In this document: one piece after another, positions 7,909 to 16,322 of the stretch
Position numbering within the stretch: position 1 is the stretch's first letter
Layout of the letters: every line of letters begins with the position of its first letter
Assembly: GCA_013298595.1 (NCBI GenBank)
Contig: JAAFIG010000015.1
Location: 1 to 64,000, forward strand
Length of the DNA: 64,000 bases
Source of the DNA: Deinococcales bacterium
Lineage (GTDB): Bacteria > Deinococcota > Deinococci > Deinococcales > JAAFIG01
Reading direction: 5' to 3'
Program-made: the position numbers and the translations under genes
Notes under the pieces: model-generated
Told to the model about the DNA's origin: nothing
Seen by the model: the letters and a program-made list of their open reading frames with translations, nothing else
The model's database searches: none

Positions 7909-8631
7909 ATGCAATTACGAGGGTACAGATTAGCTTCTCGAGCACTCGCCAGCGGCGCAGGCGAACGACGATCACGCAACGCAGGTTCAGGCGGAGAATT
8001 CCTCGAGCACCGCGCTTACGAACCCGGCGACGAACCCCGTTTTGTCGATTGGAATGTTTATGCCCGCAGTGGCAAATTATTTGTTCGCCGCTTCGCCGCC
8101 GAAAAAGCCACTCGAGTCTACGCGGTACTCGACAACAGCGCTTCGATGCAAAATAAACAAGACATTGCTCGAGCCGCCCTGAGTTTCGCTCAACCCTTTG
8201 CTCGTCTTGACAGATGGTTTGAACGCAGCATCCCAGATTTACACACAGGCTTAACCCGATTAGCCCTCGAGAAACCCGGCTTGGTACTCCTTGTCTCCGA
8301 TGGTTTAGAACCCCTGACAGGTATTCGCACAGGCTTAACCGCCCTGACCGCTCGAGGTTTCGATGTCAGCTGGTTACAAACCCTAACCAAAGACGACCTC
8401 GAGCCACCCACAGGCGCATGGCGAGTCAACGATGCCGAAAGCCCCAACAACAGCCTCGAAATAGACGACGCTGCCCGCCGACGCTACCTCGAGCGATTAC
8501 ACGCGCACCTAGAAAGCTTAGCAGGCTTAACTCGAGCACTTGGATTAAAATTAACCAGACTCGAGAGTGCAGCACCCAACGATATTTTCTTAGCTTTGCG
8601 ACGCTCAGCCATGCTCGAGCGCGGGGCGTAA
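7909..8631 (+). CDS. DUF58 domain protein (MoxR partner)
   Basis: 240 aa. The family signature is clear: FLEHRAYEPGDEPRFVDWNV, then ARSGKLFVRRFAAEKATRVY, then the MIDAS-like AVLDNSASM at the start of a vWA-like fold, and VLLVSDGLEP further on. There is no signal peptide or membrane segment, so this is the short soluble form. It is presumed to be the substrate-binding partner of the MoxR ATPase encoded just upstream. The C-terminal half is rich in CTCGAG-derived Leu-Glu and Ala-Arg pairs. Confidence 0.88.
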   Translation: MQLRGYRLASRALASGAGERRSRNAGSGGEFLEHRAYEPGDEPRFVDWNVYARSGKLFVRRFAAEKATRVYAVLDNSASMQNKQDIARAALSFAQPFARLDRWFERSIPDLHTGLTRLALEKPGLVLLVSDGLEPLTGIRTGLTALTARGFDVSWLQTLTKDDLEPPTGAWRVNDAESPNNSLEIDDAARRRYLERLHAHLESLAGLTRALGLKLTRLESAAPNDIFLALRRSAMLERGA

Positions 8632-9039
8632 AGATCTGATACATAGCTTTTGATTAATTTACCTGCAACTCGTCCAAAACACTGTCCTGCAAAGGCGAGG
8701 CATGCCTCGCCCCTACGCATCAGAAATGAAAAGTACAAAACAACAAAAATCCATTTCTCAAGAATGAATTTTCCATACCGCACCCCAACCCTCACCCAAC
8801 TCGCTTCTTGACCCCTAAAGCAGCACCTGACGGGCTCGGGTCGCTTGAAGCTCGTTACCCTCATCCCGCTAAAAAGCGCAGGAGAGGGTTATTCAGTCAT
8901 GGTTTTGTCCTTCCCCCATGGAGGAAGGTGGCGAGGAACGAGTCGGATGAGGGGCTGCCTGACCATATTTCTATGTCTACTAGCAAGGTTTTGCTCTAAT
9001 GTACTATGACATCAACGTCAAGAAGCTTTACCCGACAAG
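8632..9039. other. Intergenic region with repeat-like sequence
   Basis: No supported gene is present. It holds the palindrome at 8694-8711. From about 8779 to 8960 there is a segment with CCCTCACCC and CCCTCATCC on one side and GGAGAGGGTT and GGATGAGGGG on the other. This resembles a degenerate dispersed intergenic repeat. Short frames here lack conservation. Confidence 0.4.
8694..8711. repeat. Dispersed 18-bp palindrome GGCGAGGCATGCCTCGCC
   Basis: A perfect palindrome flanked by CCCCTACG on one side. Identical at 16285-16302, with one change at 10665-10682 and a variant at 7868-7887. Confidence 0.8.
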
Positions 9040-9414
9040 TTAAAGCTGAGCGAATAAGTCGATACTGTGACCGTCTGGGTCGTGAATCATGGCGTACCGC
9101 TGCCCCCAAAAAGCATCCCACGGGGCTTTGTGGCTGTGATACCCCGCTGCCACAAGACGGTCATGGATGGCATCCACTTCGGCAGGACTCGAGCAGAGAA
9201 ATGCGCCAACACCGTGGGGTTGTATGCTGGCACTTGGGTCGAAACTTTGCATCATTTCGAGTTTGTCCCATGCGAAACGTAAGCCGTTCTCGAGGGTGAT
9301 TTCGACGTGTTTTTCGTCGGTTGGGACTTCGGGGATTTCCCAACCGAGCAAGCGGTAAAACTCGAGGCTGCGGTGGATGTCGGTGACGATAATGCTGATT
9401 AGGTCTAATTTCAT
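9040..9414 (-). CDS. VOC (glyoxalase/bleomycin-resistance) family protein
   Basis: 124 aa made of two beta-alpha-beta-beta-beta modules: MKLDLISIIVTDIHRSLEFY, then LLGWEIPEVP and a C-terminal module with VDAIHDRLVAAGYHSHKAPW ending in IHDPDGHSIDLFAQL. The conserved IxDPDGxxI end and the paired metal-ligand positions are typical of vicinal-oxygen-chelate enzymes and antibiotic-binding relatives. The substrate cannot be predicted. ATG at 9414 is preceded by GAGG. It is in the same direction as pyrD, which lies just upstream in transcription order, 28 bp away. Confidence 0.85.
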   Translation of the reverse strand: MKLDLISIIVTDIHRSLEFYRLLGWEIPEVPTDEKHVEITLENGLRFAWDKLEMMQSFDPSASIQPHGVGAFLCSSPAEVDAIHDRLVAAGYHSHKAPWDAFWGQRYAMIHDPDGHSIDLFAQL

Positions 9415-9442
9415 GACATACCTCTATTCTGTTCAGAGCATA

Positions 9443-10474
9443 TCATATTTGTTCAAGTAAACCTTGTGCCATGTGTTTTGGTAACAGCGGACCTTGGAAG
9501 ATAAAACTGCTGTACAACTGCACTAAAGCTGCTCCTACATCAAGTCGTTCTTTGGCATCAGTGGCAGTAGCTATACCGCCCACCGAAATAACTGGCATTT
9601 TCCCCTCGAGTTTGTCTACAACATAGCGCAGTATCTCGAGTGAACGGGCTTTGAGTGGTTCACCAGATAAACCACCTGTCTGGTTGATAGAACTTTTTAA
9701 GCCGTCTCGAGCAATGGTTGTGTTGGTGGCAATGATGCCGCCTAAACCGTTCTGCAAAGCAATCTCGAGAATTTCATCTATTTGTTGCCATGTTAAATCA
9801 GGCGCTATTTTTAAGCAAATTGGTTTGGTTTGCCCTTGCGATTTTGCAAACCCAGTTGTGGTTTTTAATAATTCCTCGAGCGGCGCTCGGTCTTGCAGGG
9901 AACGCAAACCCGGCGTATTCGGACTCGAGACATTGACCACAAAGTAATCGCCGTATGCCCAGAGCTTGGTGAGACTTTCTAAGTAATCCTGCGCGGCTTC
10001 CTCGAGTGGTGTGACCTTACTTTTACCTAAGTTAATTCCCAATGGAATTTTTGGTGTGCCATGCGTGTGTTGCCATAACTCGAGCCGCGCTGCCACTACA
10101 CTTGCCCCATGATTATTAAAACCCATGCGGTTAATCAGGGCGTTATCTTCAGGTAAACGAAAAAGTCTTGGCTTATCATTGCCCGATTGTGCCTTAGCAG
10201 TCACACTACCAATCTCAAGAAAACCAAAACCCAGCGCAGCCCAAATCGGTAATGCCTTAGCATTTTTATCTAAACCCGCAGCTAAACCAATCACATTTGG
10301 AAAACGCAAACCCATGCACTCAACCTCGAGTTTTGCATTGGCAACAGTACAAAATTGCTTAGTCAACTCGAGTAACGTTTTATTGCGAGCCACGAACTCG
10401 AGCAAGGACATCACACCATCATGTACAACTTCGGCATCTAAGGAAAACAGTAGTGGTTTTATCAATGAATACAT
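9443..10474 (-). CDS. pyrD: Dihydroorotate dehydrogenase (quinone), class 2
   Basis: 343 aa flavoenzyme that oxidises dihydroorotate to orotate and passes electrons to membrane quinone in pyrimidine synthesis. The N-terminal membrane-association helices (MYSLIKPLLFSLDAEVVHDG) mark class 2. Then come FPNVIGLAAGLDKNAKALPI, RLFRLPEDNALINRMGFNNH, VNVSSPNTPGLRSLQ and the phosphate-binding end MPVISVGGIATATDA. I chose ATG 10474; the frame extends to 10555, but that part falls in hairpin repeats. The class 2 base position is Ser, seen in VSSPNTPG. Confidence 0.95.
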   Translation of the reverse strand: MYSLIKPLLFSLDAEVVHDGVMSLLEFVARNKTLLELTKQFCTVANAKLEVECMGLRFPNVIGLAAGLDKNAKALPIWAALGFGFLEIGSVTAKAQSGNDKPRLFRLPEDNALINRMGFNNHGASVVAARLELWQHTHGTPKIPLGINLGKSKVTPLEEAAQDYLESLTKLWAYGDYFVVNVSSPNTPGLRSLQDRAPLEELLKTTTGFAKSQGQTKPICLKIAPDLTWQQIDEILEIALQNGLGGIIATNTTIARDGLKSSINQTGGLSGEPLKARSLEILRYVVDKLEGKMPVISVGGIATATDAKERLDVGAALVQLYSSFIFQGPLLPKHMAQGLLEQI

Positions 10475-10580
10475 TGCTTGGCAGCATACAAAAAAGCTCT
10501 GCAAATGCCAAAGCCATTTGCAGTGGAAATTATTAGACCTTTTGCATAAGCCCAAATTATTTTTTTTAGCCCAATGAAAA

Positions 10581-10626
10581 CCCCTACGAAAACCTGATTT
10601 TCGTAGGGGCGATGCTTGTCATCGCC
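10581..10626. repeat. Two adjacent hairpins of the CGTAGGG / CTTGT family
   Basis: CCCCTACGAAAA (10581-10592) pairs with TTTTCGTAGGGG (10598-10609), directly followed by GGCGATG-CTTGT-CATCGCC (10608-10626). The second has the same CTTGT loop as hairpins near 13490, 32953 and 32998 with a different stem. It sits between deaD and pyrD, both transcribed leftward. Confidence 0.7.
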
Positions 10627-10664
10627 TTGTTTTAAGCAATGAAATTTATGTAAGTTACCTGTTA

Positions 10665-10682
10665 GGCGAGGCATGTCTCGCC
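10665..10682. repeat. Dispersed palindrome GGCGAGGCATGTCTCGCC
   Basis: Copy of the 18-bp palindrome with one transition (C to T), just downstream of the deaD stop on the minus strand, where it could serve as a transcript end. Confidence 0.7.
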
Positions 10683-10700
10683 GCTGTGGTTATGTAAAAA

Positions 10701-12593
10701 TTAACGACGTTCAAAGCGCTTGCCGCGTGAAAAGCCACCTTCTCGAGGGGCTGGTGAGAAATCACGGCGGTTGCTGTTGCTCTCTCGAGGCGCACTGCCT
10801 GTGCGTTCAGCTTGAGCACGGGTTTGGGCATTGCCTTGTGGTACGACCACTGGGTTGCCACGGTCATCGCGGTACTTGTAGCCACCACTGCGTGGTGCGC
10901 TGCTGAAACCGCCGCTGCTTTGTTGTTGTGGACGGTTGTTGCTACCCCGATCATTGCTGTAACGATTGTTGAAACCGCCACGTCCGCCACGGTCATCGTA
11001 ACGACGTTCGCCACGGTCATCGGAACGACCACGACTTTCAAAACGTTGTTGTGGTTCGCCACGCAACTCGGTAGCTGCTTCGATGGTCACATCCTCGAGT
11101 GGTGAAAGCGCAATCAGTTTTGGCATTAATTCGTTTGGTACATCAACATAAATGCCATCGCCGAACATTTGCATTTTGCCCAGAATTTTACTCGAGATAT
11201 TGGCACCTTTAGAAATCATCGCAACTGCACGAGGAATACTCAGGCGTTGACCACGTAACTCGAGGGTGGTTAAACCTTCTTCGCCTGTTAATAAACTGAC
11301 TTTTTTCGGAGCAGTGTACGTGGTCACACCAGCAATGACGGCTAACGCACGAGCCAAAGCTTCTGCGCCATGCTCCTCGAGCAGCCTATCAGCTTCTTTT
11401 TGGAACGGTGCTAGCACTTCGACAGGAATACGATTTAATTCGTTGGCCGCATGACGCGCCGCTGCCGAACGAACTTCTTCTGGATTTGGAATACTCAAGC
11501 TCGAGAAACGCACGCCTGTCACACGTTCTAAGTTACGCAATTCGCGTTCTTCGCGTTGGGTGTAAAGCACAATTGCTTTACCACTACGACCAGCCCGACC
11601 AGTTCGACCCGAACGGTGCACGTAGCTTTCGCTATCGTGTGGGAAGTGATGTTGCACAACTAATTCAACATCAGGAATATCAATGCCTCGAGCTGCCACA
11701 TCGGTAGCAACCAAGACACGGCTACGACCAGCACGGAAACCATCCAGAACCCGTTCGCGTTGGCTTTGGGCGAGATCGCCATGAATCGCTTCAGCTTCAA
11801 AACCACGATGAATTAACTCGAGCGCCAATTCGTCGCAATCGCGTTTGGTACGGGTAAAAATAATTGTGCGTTCAGGAGCTAAAACGGTCAGCATATCGGC
11901 TAAAACTCGGGTGCGTTGCACTGGTTGAATTTTTAAACTATGGTGTTCCACAGTGGTTGCTTGTGAATGCGATAAATCGGCGATCAAATCGATTTTGGCA
12001 GCATTCTTTTGGTGCTTGGCTGCCAAGCGTTCCACCCAACGAGGCATGGTGGCACTAAACAACATGGTTTGGCGATTAGCTGGGGCACTCTCGAGAATTT
12101 TTTCAACTTGATCTTGAAAACCCATGCTCAGCATTTCATCGGCTTCGTCTAACACAACAAACTCGAGTTCAGAAAAATCAAGATTATTACGATCCAAATG
12201 ATCTTGAATTCGACCAGGCGTACCAACAATCACATCTACGCCATAACGAATTGCGCGTTCCTGCATGGCATAACTGGTACCACCATAAAATTCTTGCACC
12301 TCGAGTACACCCAGCAAAGCAAATTCTTTAGCAGTTTGTTTAGCAAGTTCACGGGTTGGAGCCAACACCAAAGCCCGAGGCAAACGCCCTTTTTGGCGGC
12401 TCGGTTCGAGTTTAGTGACAATTGGCAAAGCAAAAGCCAGGGTTTTACCCGTACCAGTACGAGCACGACCAAGAATGTCACGACCTTCAAGCGAGAACGG
12501 TAAAGACTCAGCTTGAATTGGCGTGGGGACGGTAATTCCTCGGGCGGCAAGGCTCGAGACGACAGCAGCAGACAACGGATAATCCGTAAACAT
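10701..12593 (-). CDS. deaD: DEAD-box RNA helicase with basic, Arg/Gly-rich tail
   Basis: 630 aa. Helicase motifs in order: the Q motif TPIQAESLPF, ARTGTGKTLAFALP (I), PTRELAKQ (Ia), GTPGRIQDHL (Ib), VLDEADEMLSMGF (II), LFSATMP (III), IIFTRTKRDCDELA (IV), VLVATDVAARGIDIPDVELV (V) and YVHRSGRTGRAGRSG (VI). A DbpA/CsdA-like RNA-binding region follows (about residues 440-510), then a tail rich in Arg, Gly, Asn and Ser. It unwinds structured RNA in ribosome assembly and cold adaptation. I chose ATG 12593, preceded by AAGGAA at 7-nt spacing. Confidence 0.95.
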   Translation of the reverse strand: MFTDYPLSAAVVSSLAARGITVPTPIQAESLPFSLEGRDILGRARTGTGKTLAFALPIVTKLEPSRQKGRLPRALVLAPTRELAKQTAKEFALLGVLEVQEFYGGTSYAMQERAIRYGVDVIVGTPGRIQDHLDRNNLDFSELEFVVLDEADEMLSMGFQDQVEKILESAPANRQTMLFSATMPRWVERLAAKHQKNAAKIDLIADLSHSQATTVEHHSLKIQPVQRTRVLADMLTVLAPERTIIFTRTKRDCDELALELIHRGFEAEAIHGDLAQSQRERVLDGFRAGRSRVLVATDVAARGIDIPDVELVVQHHFPHDSESYVHRSGRTGRAGRSGKAIVLYTQREERELRNLERVTGVRFSSLSIPNPEEVRSAAARHAANELNRIPVEVLAPFQKEADRLLEEHGAEALARALAVIAGVTTYTAPKKVSLLTGEEGLTTLELRGQRLSIPRAVAMISKGANISSKILGKMQMFGDGIYVDVPNELMPKLIALSPLEDVTIEAATELRGEPQQRFESRGRSDDRGERRYDDRGGRGGFNNRYSNDRGSNNRPQQQSSGGFSSAPRSGGYKYRDDRGNPVVVPQGNAQTRAQAERTGSAPRESNSNRRDFSPAPREGGFSRGKRFERR

Positions 12594-12778
12594 GGGGTAT
12601 TCCTTTCGGGGTCGCAACTAGAGACGTTTCTCGAGAGAACATCTCTCTAAACAACTCGCTCTTTCGCGCTTAACCCAGAACCATCCCGTGCCTACGCGAC
12701 CCTACGCATTTTTGACTTTGCGTATAACGCCATCCTCTTGATGGCAACCGCAACAGTGTAGACAAATTCAAATGAGAA

Positions 12779-13057
12779 TTATGAGGAAAGCAATCGGACC
12801 AGGTCTTTGTAGACTCGAGACCGATGACCAATTGCACGAACAAGCATGATTGTTTCAGACTCAAACCGATAAATAATTCGGTAATCACCAACCCGAAGTT
12901 TGAATAAACCCTTGAAATTCCCTTCCAACGGGTCTGGTAGCACATCATTATTCAGAAACCATTGTAAACGCTCAAGGATTTTAGCTTGCAAACCTGCATC
13001 AAATTCGTAAAATTGTTTTTTTGCTAAAACACCAAACTCGAGTGTTAAACCTACCAC
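12779..13057 (-). CDS. RelE/ParE-family toxin
   Basis: 92 aa mRNA-interferase-like protein. VLAKKQFYEFDAGLQAKILE, then LPDPLEGNFKGLFKLRVGDY and RIIYRFESETIMLVRAIGHR are the standard RelE core: basic residues around KLRVGDYRIIY and a C-terminal HRSRVY. It overlaps the end of the upstream antitoxin gene by 7 nt. In this family the toxin cleaves mRNA at the ribosome; a ParE-type gyrase inhibitor is less likely given the R-x-G-x-Y-R-I-I-Y pattern, which is shared by both. Confidence 0.88.
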   Translation of the reverse strand: MVGLTLEFGVLAKKQFYEFDAGLQAKILERLQWFLNNDVLPDPLEGNFKGLFKLRVGDYRIIYRFESETIMLVRAIGHRSRVYKDLVRLLSS

Positions 13058-13266
13058 TTCAAACCCACTGAAGCAGCAAGTTCTTGAACACTGATACGAC
13101 CCTCCGATGGCTCAGGCTGCGACAAAATTGCTATAATTTCATCGCTTAACTCCAGACCAGCATCGGGATCAGCTTCACGCATGGCATCCCACACAGTTTC
13201 CCGAATTAAACTCCGCAACTCAGCAACAGTTAAATCCGCCACTTTTAATTCAGCAACACTGGACAT
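13051..13266 (-). CDS. Antitoxin of the RelE-type module
   Basis: 71 aa, first gene of the pair. Residues 10-35 form a likely amphipathic helix (LTVAELRSLIRETVWDAMRE), and the end (GRISVQELAASVGLKW) would wrap the toxin. It resembles the short addiction modules found in cyanobacteria and Deinococcota. It probably neutralises the toxin and autoregulates the operon. The start is supported by a TAGACT box 6 nt upstream, giving a leaderless transcript. Confidence 0.8.
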   Translation of the reverse strand: MSSVAELKVADLTVAELRSLIRETVWDAMREADPDAGLELSDEIIAILSQPEPSEGRISVQELAASVGLKW

Positions 13267-13272
13267 AGAAAA

Positions 13273-13278
13273 AGTCTA
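13273..13278 (-). promoter_or_regulatory. Leaderless -10 box (TAGACT) for the antitoxin-toxin operon
   Basis: TAGACT on the minus strand, 6 nt before the ATG at 13266. Confidence 0.5.
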
Positions 13279-13480
13279 AACCCTCGAGTACAAAAAATCT
13301 AGCTGCAACTTTTATGCTAGTAACCTCATACAATACAAACAATGTCGCAAGTCTGCCCAAATTGCTTAACACCCAACCCTAGCAATACAAGTGATTTTAT
13401 TGAACCTCTTACATAAATCCAAATTGTTATCAAGAACCGAGCGACCACAAGGGTTGCGCCTTACAAAAACCACGTCACCA

Positions 13481-13510
13481 TCGTAGGGATGGGTCTTGTT
13501 ACCCACCCTT
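13481..13510. repeat. Hairpin repeat, CTTGT-loop family
   Basis: TCGTAGGGATGGGT-CTTGT-TACCCACCC: a short stem TGGGT/ACCCA with the CTTGT loop and the TCGTAGGG lead shared with 10601 and 32992. It lies in the 295-bp gap between the antitoxin and the PD-(D/E)xK gene, which otherwise holds nothing I can identify. Confidence 0.55.
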
Positions 13511-13561
13511 ATGGGAGGAAATTTTTCTACTTATGCAAGAAGTCTATTGAAGTAACTGCCA

Positions 13562-14650
13562 TTACGAATCCAATAATTGATTTATAATCAGCATCGTGCC
13601 ATCGCGCCGAGTTGCCATGTTCGGCGCATTGTCTTCTCGAGTCATCACGCGCTGCCCCAGTTGCAACACGGGTTGCTCCTCATCGTCGTATTCAATAGGT
13701 AATTGGCTTTGCTGCCCGAAACGTTCGCTCAGTGCTTCTTGCAACCATGCTGAGCGCTCTGCTGATACAACTTGCACGGCTTTCACCAAGTCCTCAAAAA
13801 TTTGCTGCTCGAGTCCAATTGTTAAACCCATACCCAGCCCAAGGTTCGACACAGAACGCCTGACATACCCTCGGCTCGAGAATTCTCGAGCGCGATTTGC
13901 TTCGTCGGTGCGGTTGTACAACTGCCGTCGAATCAATGCCCTTGCCATGTTTGGGAAACCCAGCGCCAACAACCAGCGTCCATAATGATGCTCGAGCAAT
14001 GCCGAACTTGGAAATAAGCCAGTGTGCTTGGCAAATCCGCGTGGTTTAACCATCACTACTTTGGTCAGTAAACCATTGTAATGCTGATTAACCAGCGCTC
14101 CAACACAAACCCCTTCGGTGGTCATGCTTGAGCCGATCCGCAAGGGTAACCAAGGTTCTATTTGTTGTGTTGCTCCTTCTGGCACGGTTTTATCAAAGAA
14201 CTTAGTGGGGAATTTCTGCTGAGTTGTGCCTTTGCACTCGAGCAGCACTGACCAATCGGTTTTTGGATTGTAAAACCAGTAATCAGGGCGTTTTTTTCGA
14301 CCTGCTTTTAAGCCTAAATCCTCAAAATGCACAAAGTACGTTAAGCCTAATTCTTCCATCAGTATCAAGCCAAAGGCATCACCGATTTTAGCGCTATAAC
14401 TGGTTAGTATCGAATCTTTGAAACTCTTGTAATACATGGGGTGTAACAAAAAATCTTTTCTCGAGTCAAAAAATTCGTGTAATTCTAAGTAACCACTGAC
14501 CACCCGATTCCATGCTTGTTGTGCGGTCATGCGGATGCGTATTTGTGCATGTGCCATTGCAAGAAATAACTCTGGTTGACTAAATTCAAAATCTGTTTTT
14601 TTACTGAGGAATTTGTTGCAATTGGGATACTCGAGGATGGTGTGTTTCAT
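13562..14650 (-). CDS. Putative PD-(D/E)xK nuclease-fold protein
   Basis: 362 aa. The only recognisable motif is around residues 120-140: KKRPDYWFYN, then SVLLECKGTTQQ, which has the P-D ... E-x-K spacing of restriction-endonuclease-like enzymes. It is preceded by a helix with LILMEELGL (possible motif E). The rest (GVCVGALVNQHYNGLLTKVV and a long C-terminal helical part) is unfamiliar. SD AAGGA stands before ATG 14650. It is a lone gene between a toxin-antitoxin pair and nanE. It could be a single-gene defence nuclease or a repair factor; neither is shown. CTCGAG frequency is ordinary, so it is not a recent arrival. Confidence 0.6.
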   Translation of the reverse strand: MKHTILEYPNCNKFLSKKTDFEFSQPELFLAMAHAQIRIRMTAQQAWNRVVSGYLELHEFFDSRKDFLLHPMYYKSFKDSILTSYSAKIGDAFGLILMEELGLTYFVHFEDLGLKAGRKKRPDYWFYNPKTDWSVLLECKGTTQQKFPTKFFDKTVPEGATQQIEPWLPLRIGSSMTTEGVCVGALVNQHYNGLLTKVVMVKPRGFAKHTGLFPSSALLEHHYGRWLLALGFPNMARALIRRQLYNRTDEANRAREFSSRGYVRRSVSNLGLGMGLTIGLEQQIFEDLVKAVQVVSAERSAWLQEALSERFGQQSQLPIEYDDEEQPVLQLGQRVMTREDNAPNMATRRDGTMLIINQLLDS

Positions 14651-14786
14651 GGTGTCCTTTTACTGGTTGAAGGCTTGGTGTAGTAGTGTCGTACAGGTGT
14701 TGGGCTTGGCGGAGTCCTTCGATTTATTGGGTGCAGAGGCGTTCGTGGCGCTGGACAATAAGCGCAAATCTCTGCTAGGACTTGAG

Positions 14787-15449
14787 TTACCCAAATACTT
14801 TTTCCACAAATCGCTTGGTAATATCTCGAGGATTGGTAATGGCTGTGCCAACCACAACACCGCTTGCGCCTAGAGCAAAGGCTCGAGTGACGTGTTCTGG
14901 TGTCCAGAATCGCCCTTCGGCTATCACGGGGATTCGCACGGCTTTGATGATTTCCTCGAGTACCGCAAAATCTGGCTGATCGGTTTTTCGTTGCGCGGTT
15001 TCAGGTGTGTACCCTGCCATTGTGGTGCTGATAAAATCCGCGCCAAGTGCTTCGGCTCGAGTGGCATCTGTGAGTGTGGCACAATCGGCAAATACTTTTT
15101 TACCCGCCGTGTGAATCGCGGCGAACATTTGCTCGAGTGGCACTGGTCGGGTGCGATGCGTGACATCTAAGGCGATGCAGTCCGAACCTGCGGCGATCAT
15201 TTCGGCAATACTCTCGAGGTCTGGTGTGATGTAGACCTCAAAATTGGCTAGGTCTTTTTTCAGTAATCCAATAATTGGTTTGTCGGTAATGCTGCGAATA
15301 GCGCGGATGTCCTCTGCGCCGTTGGCACGAATTGCCCCAGCCCCACCTTGCAAAGCTGCTAACGCCATTGCTTGCATGTACACAGCGCCCGTCAGCGGAT
15401 TATCATCACGGGCTTGGCATGACACAATAAAACATGGTTTCTCAAGCAT
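14787..15449 (-). CDS. nanE: N-acylglucosamine-6-phosphate 2-epimerase
   Basis: 220 aa TIM-barrel enzyme converting N-acetylmannosamine-6-phosphate to N-acetylglucosamine-6-phosphate. The family pattern is complete: FIVSCQARDDNPLTG, then GGAGAIRANGAEDIRAIRSI, PIIGLLKKDL, DCIALDVTHRTRP, ADCATLTDATRAEALGADFI, STTMAGYTPET, PVIAEGRFWTPEHVTRAFAL and GVVVGTAITNPRDITKRFV. The catalytic Lys and Glu pair (LLKKD, IAEGRF) are present. No sialic-acid lyase or transporter is adjacent, so its role may be in amino-sugar recycling. Confidence 0.93.
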   Translation of the reverse strand: MLEKPCFIVSCQARDDNPLTGAVYMQAMALAALQGGAGAIRANGAEDIRAIRSITDKPIIGLLKKDLANFEVYITPDLESIAEMIAAGSDCIALDVTHRTRPVPLEQMFAAIHTAGKKVFADCATLTDATRAEALGADFISTTMAGYTPETAQRKTDQPDFAVLEEIIKAVRIPVIAEGRFWTPEHVTRAFALGASGVVVGTAITNPRDITKRFVEKVFG

Positions 15450-15469
15450 TTAAGATCAGAGAAAAGTCA

Positions 15470-15513
15470 AAAGAGGAAAGCCGAAAGCCCTCGTACCCTT
15501 TTCTTTCCTCTTT
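15470..15513. repeat. Purine-rich inverted repeat, possible terminator of hpt
   Basis: AAAGAGGAAAG (15470-15480) and CTTTCCTCTTT (15503-15513) are exact inverted copies. On the minus strand this lies just after the hpt stop and is followed by T-rich sequence. A related sequence in opposite orientation sits near 6810-6870, downstream of zapE. Confidence 0.5.
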
Positions 15514-15523
15514 CCTCCTTCCT

Positions 15524-16057
15524 CTAGCTTTTAATACTCGAGATAAACGGCATGTTGCGATCAAAGTGCGCTCGGTCTAAACCGTAACCGTAAACATAGG
15601 CATCGGGGATTTCAAAGCCAAGGTATGCCACTGGCACTTCGACTTTGCGTCTCGAGGGTTTAGAAAGTAACGCGGCGACTTTGACACTGTTTGGTCCGCG
15701 CCCCTCGAGGTAATGCAGCAGGTAACTCATGGTTAAACCTGTGTCCACAATATCTTCGACCAGAATCACTTCGCGCCCAGCAAGTGGTAAGGAAAGGTCT
15801 TTGACCAGTTTGACTTCGCCACTGGTTTTGGTTTCCACGCCATAACTCGAGACAGCCAGAAAATCCACGGTTAATGGGAGTTGAATGGCTCGAGTTAAAT
15901 CTGACATAAAGTGGTACGCACCGTTGAGTACGCAAATCAGGTGTGGTTGCGTACCCGCGTAATCTTGGCTGATTTTTGCACCAAGTTCTTTGATTCGGGT
16001 TTGAATTTGATTTTCGGTAATGTGGACTTCGCCATCACCAAGTTCAAAGTAATTCAT
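15524..16057 (-). CDS. hpt: Hypoxanthine phosphoribosyltransferase
   Basis: 177 aa purine-salvage enzyme that makes IMP/GMP from hypoxanthine/guanine and PRPP. Signatures: ITENQIQTRIKELGAKISQD, LICVLNGAYHFMSDL, the PRPP loop REVILVEDIVDTGLTMSYLL, and FEIPDAYVYGYGLD near the end. ATG 16057 overlaps the stop of a small membrane-protein gene (ATGA), so I chose it over the longer frame from 16168. The pair is expressed from a leaderless promoter before the small gene. Confidence 0.94.
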   Translation of the reverse strand: MNYFELGDGEVHITENQIQTRIKELGAKISQDYAGTQPHLICVLNGAYHFMSDLTRAIQLPLTVDFLAVSSYGVETKTSGEVKLVKDLSLPLAGREVILVEDIVDTGLTMSYLLHYLEGRGPNSVKVAALLSKPSRRKVEVPVAYLGFEIPDAYVYGYGLDRAHFDRNMPFISSIKS

Positions 16058-16218
16058 TGAAATTTCTTTTTCTGAGCAAAAGCTCGAGAGAACGCATACA
16101 CCCCAGCCGCAACGACAACAAGGCAAACCAATGGGTATTGAATAGCCAGAAAAGGAATTAAAACGCAACCCAGAATGGACAGAACCACAAAGATCACAAC
16201 ATTCAGAACAATTTTCAT
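16054..16218 (-). CDS. Small hydrophobic membrane protein coupled to hpt
   Basis: 54 aa. MKIVLNVVIFVVLSILGCVL followed by YPLVCLVVVAAGVYAFSRAF gives two transmembrane helices, with a basic end AQKKKFQ. A TAAACT box 7 nt upstream of ATG 16218 fixes the start, although the frame is open to 16308. The stop overlaps the hpt start by 4 nt, so translation of hpt is probably coupled to it. Function unknown. Confidence 0.6.
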   Translation of the reverse strand: MKIVLNVVIFVVLSILGCVLIPFLAIQYPLVCLVVVAAGVYAFSRAFAQKKKFQ

Positions 16219-16225
16219 AATGCCT

Positions 16226-16231
16226 AGTTTA
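16226..16231 (-). promoter_or_regulatory. Leaderless -10 box (TAAACT) for the small membrane protein-hpt operon
   Basis: TAAACT on the minus strand, 7 nt before ATG 16218. Confidence 0.5.
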
Positions 16232-16284
16232 GCAAATCTGAGCGCGTAGACCAATGGCGCAATTGTGGCAGCCAAAACCGTAGC

Positions 16285-16302
16285 GGCGAGGCATGCCTCG
16301 CC
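16285..16302. repeat. Dispersed 18-bp palindrome GGCGAGGCATGCCTCGCC
   Basis: Exact copy of the palindrome at 8694-8711, in the gap between the carbonic anhydrase gene and the small membrane protein gene. Confidence 0.8.
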
Positions 16303-16322
16303 ACACAAAAACCGTATTCGCC

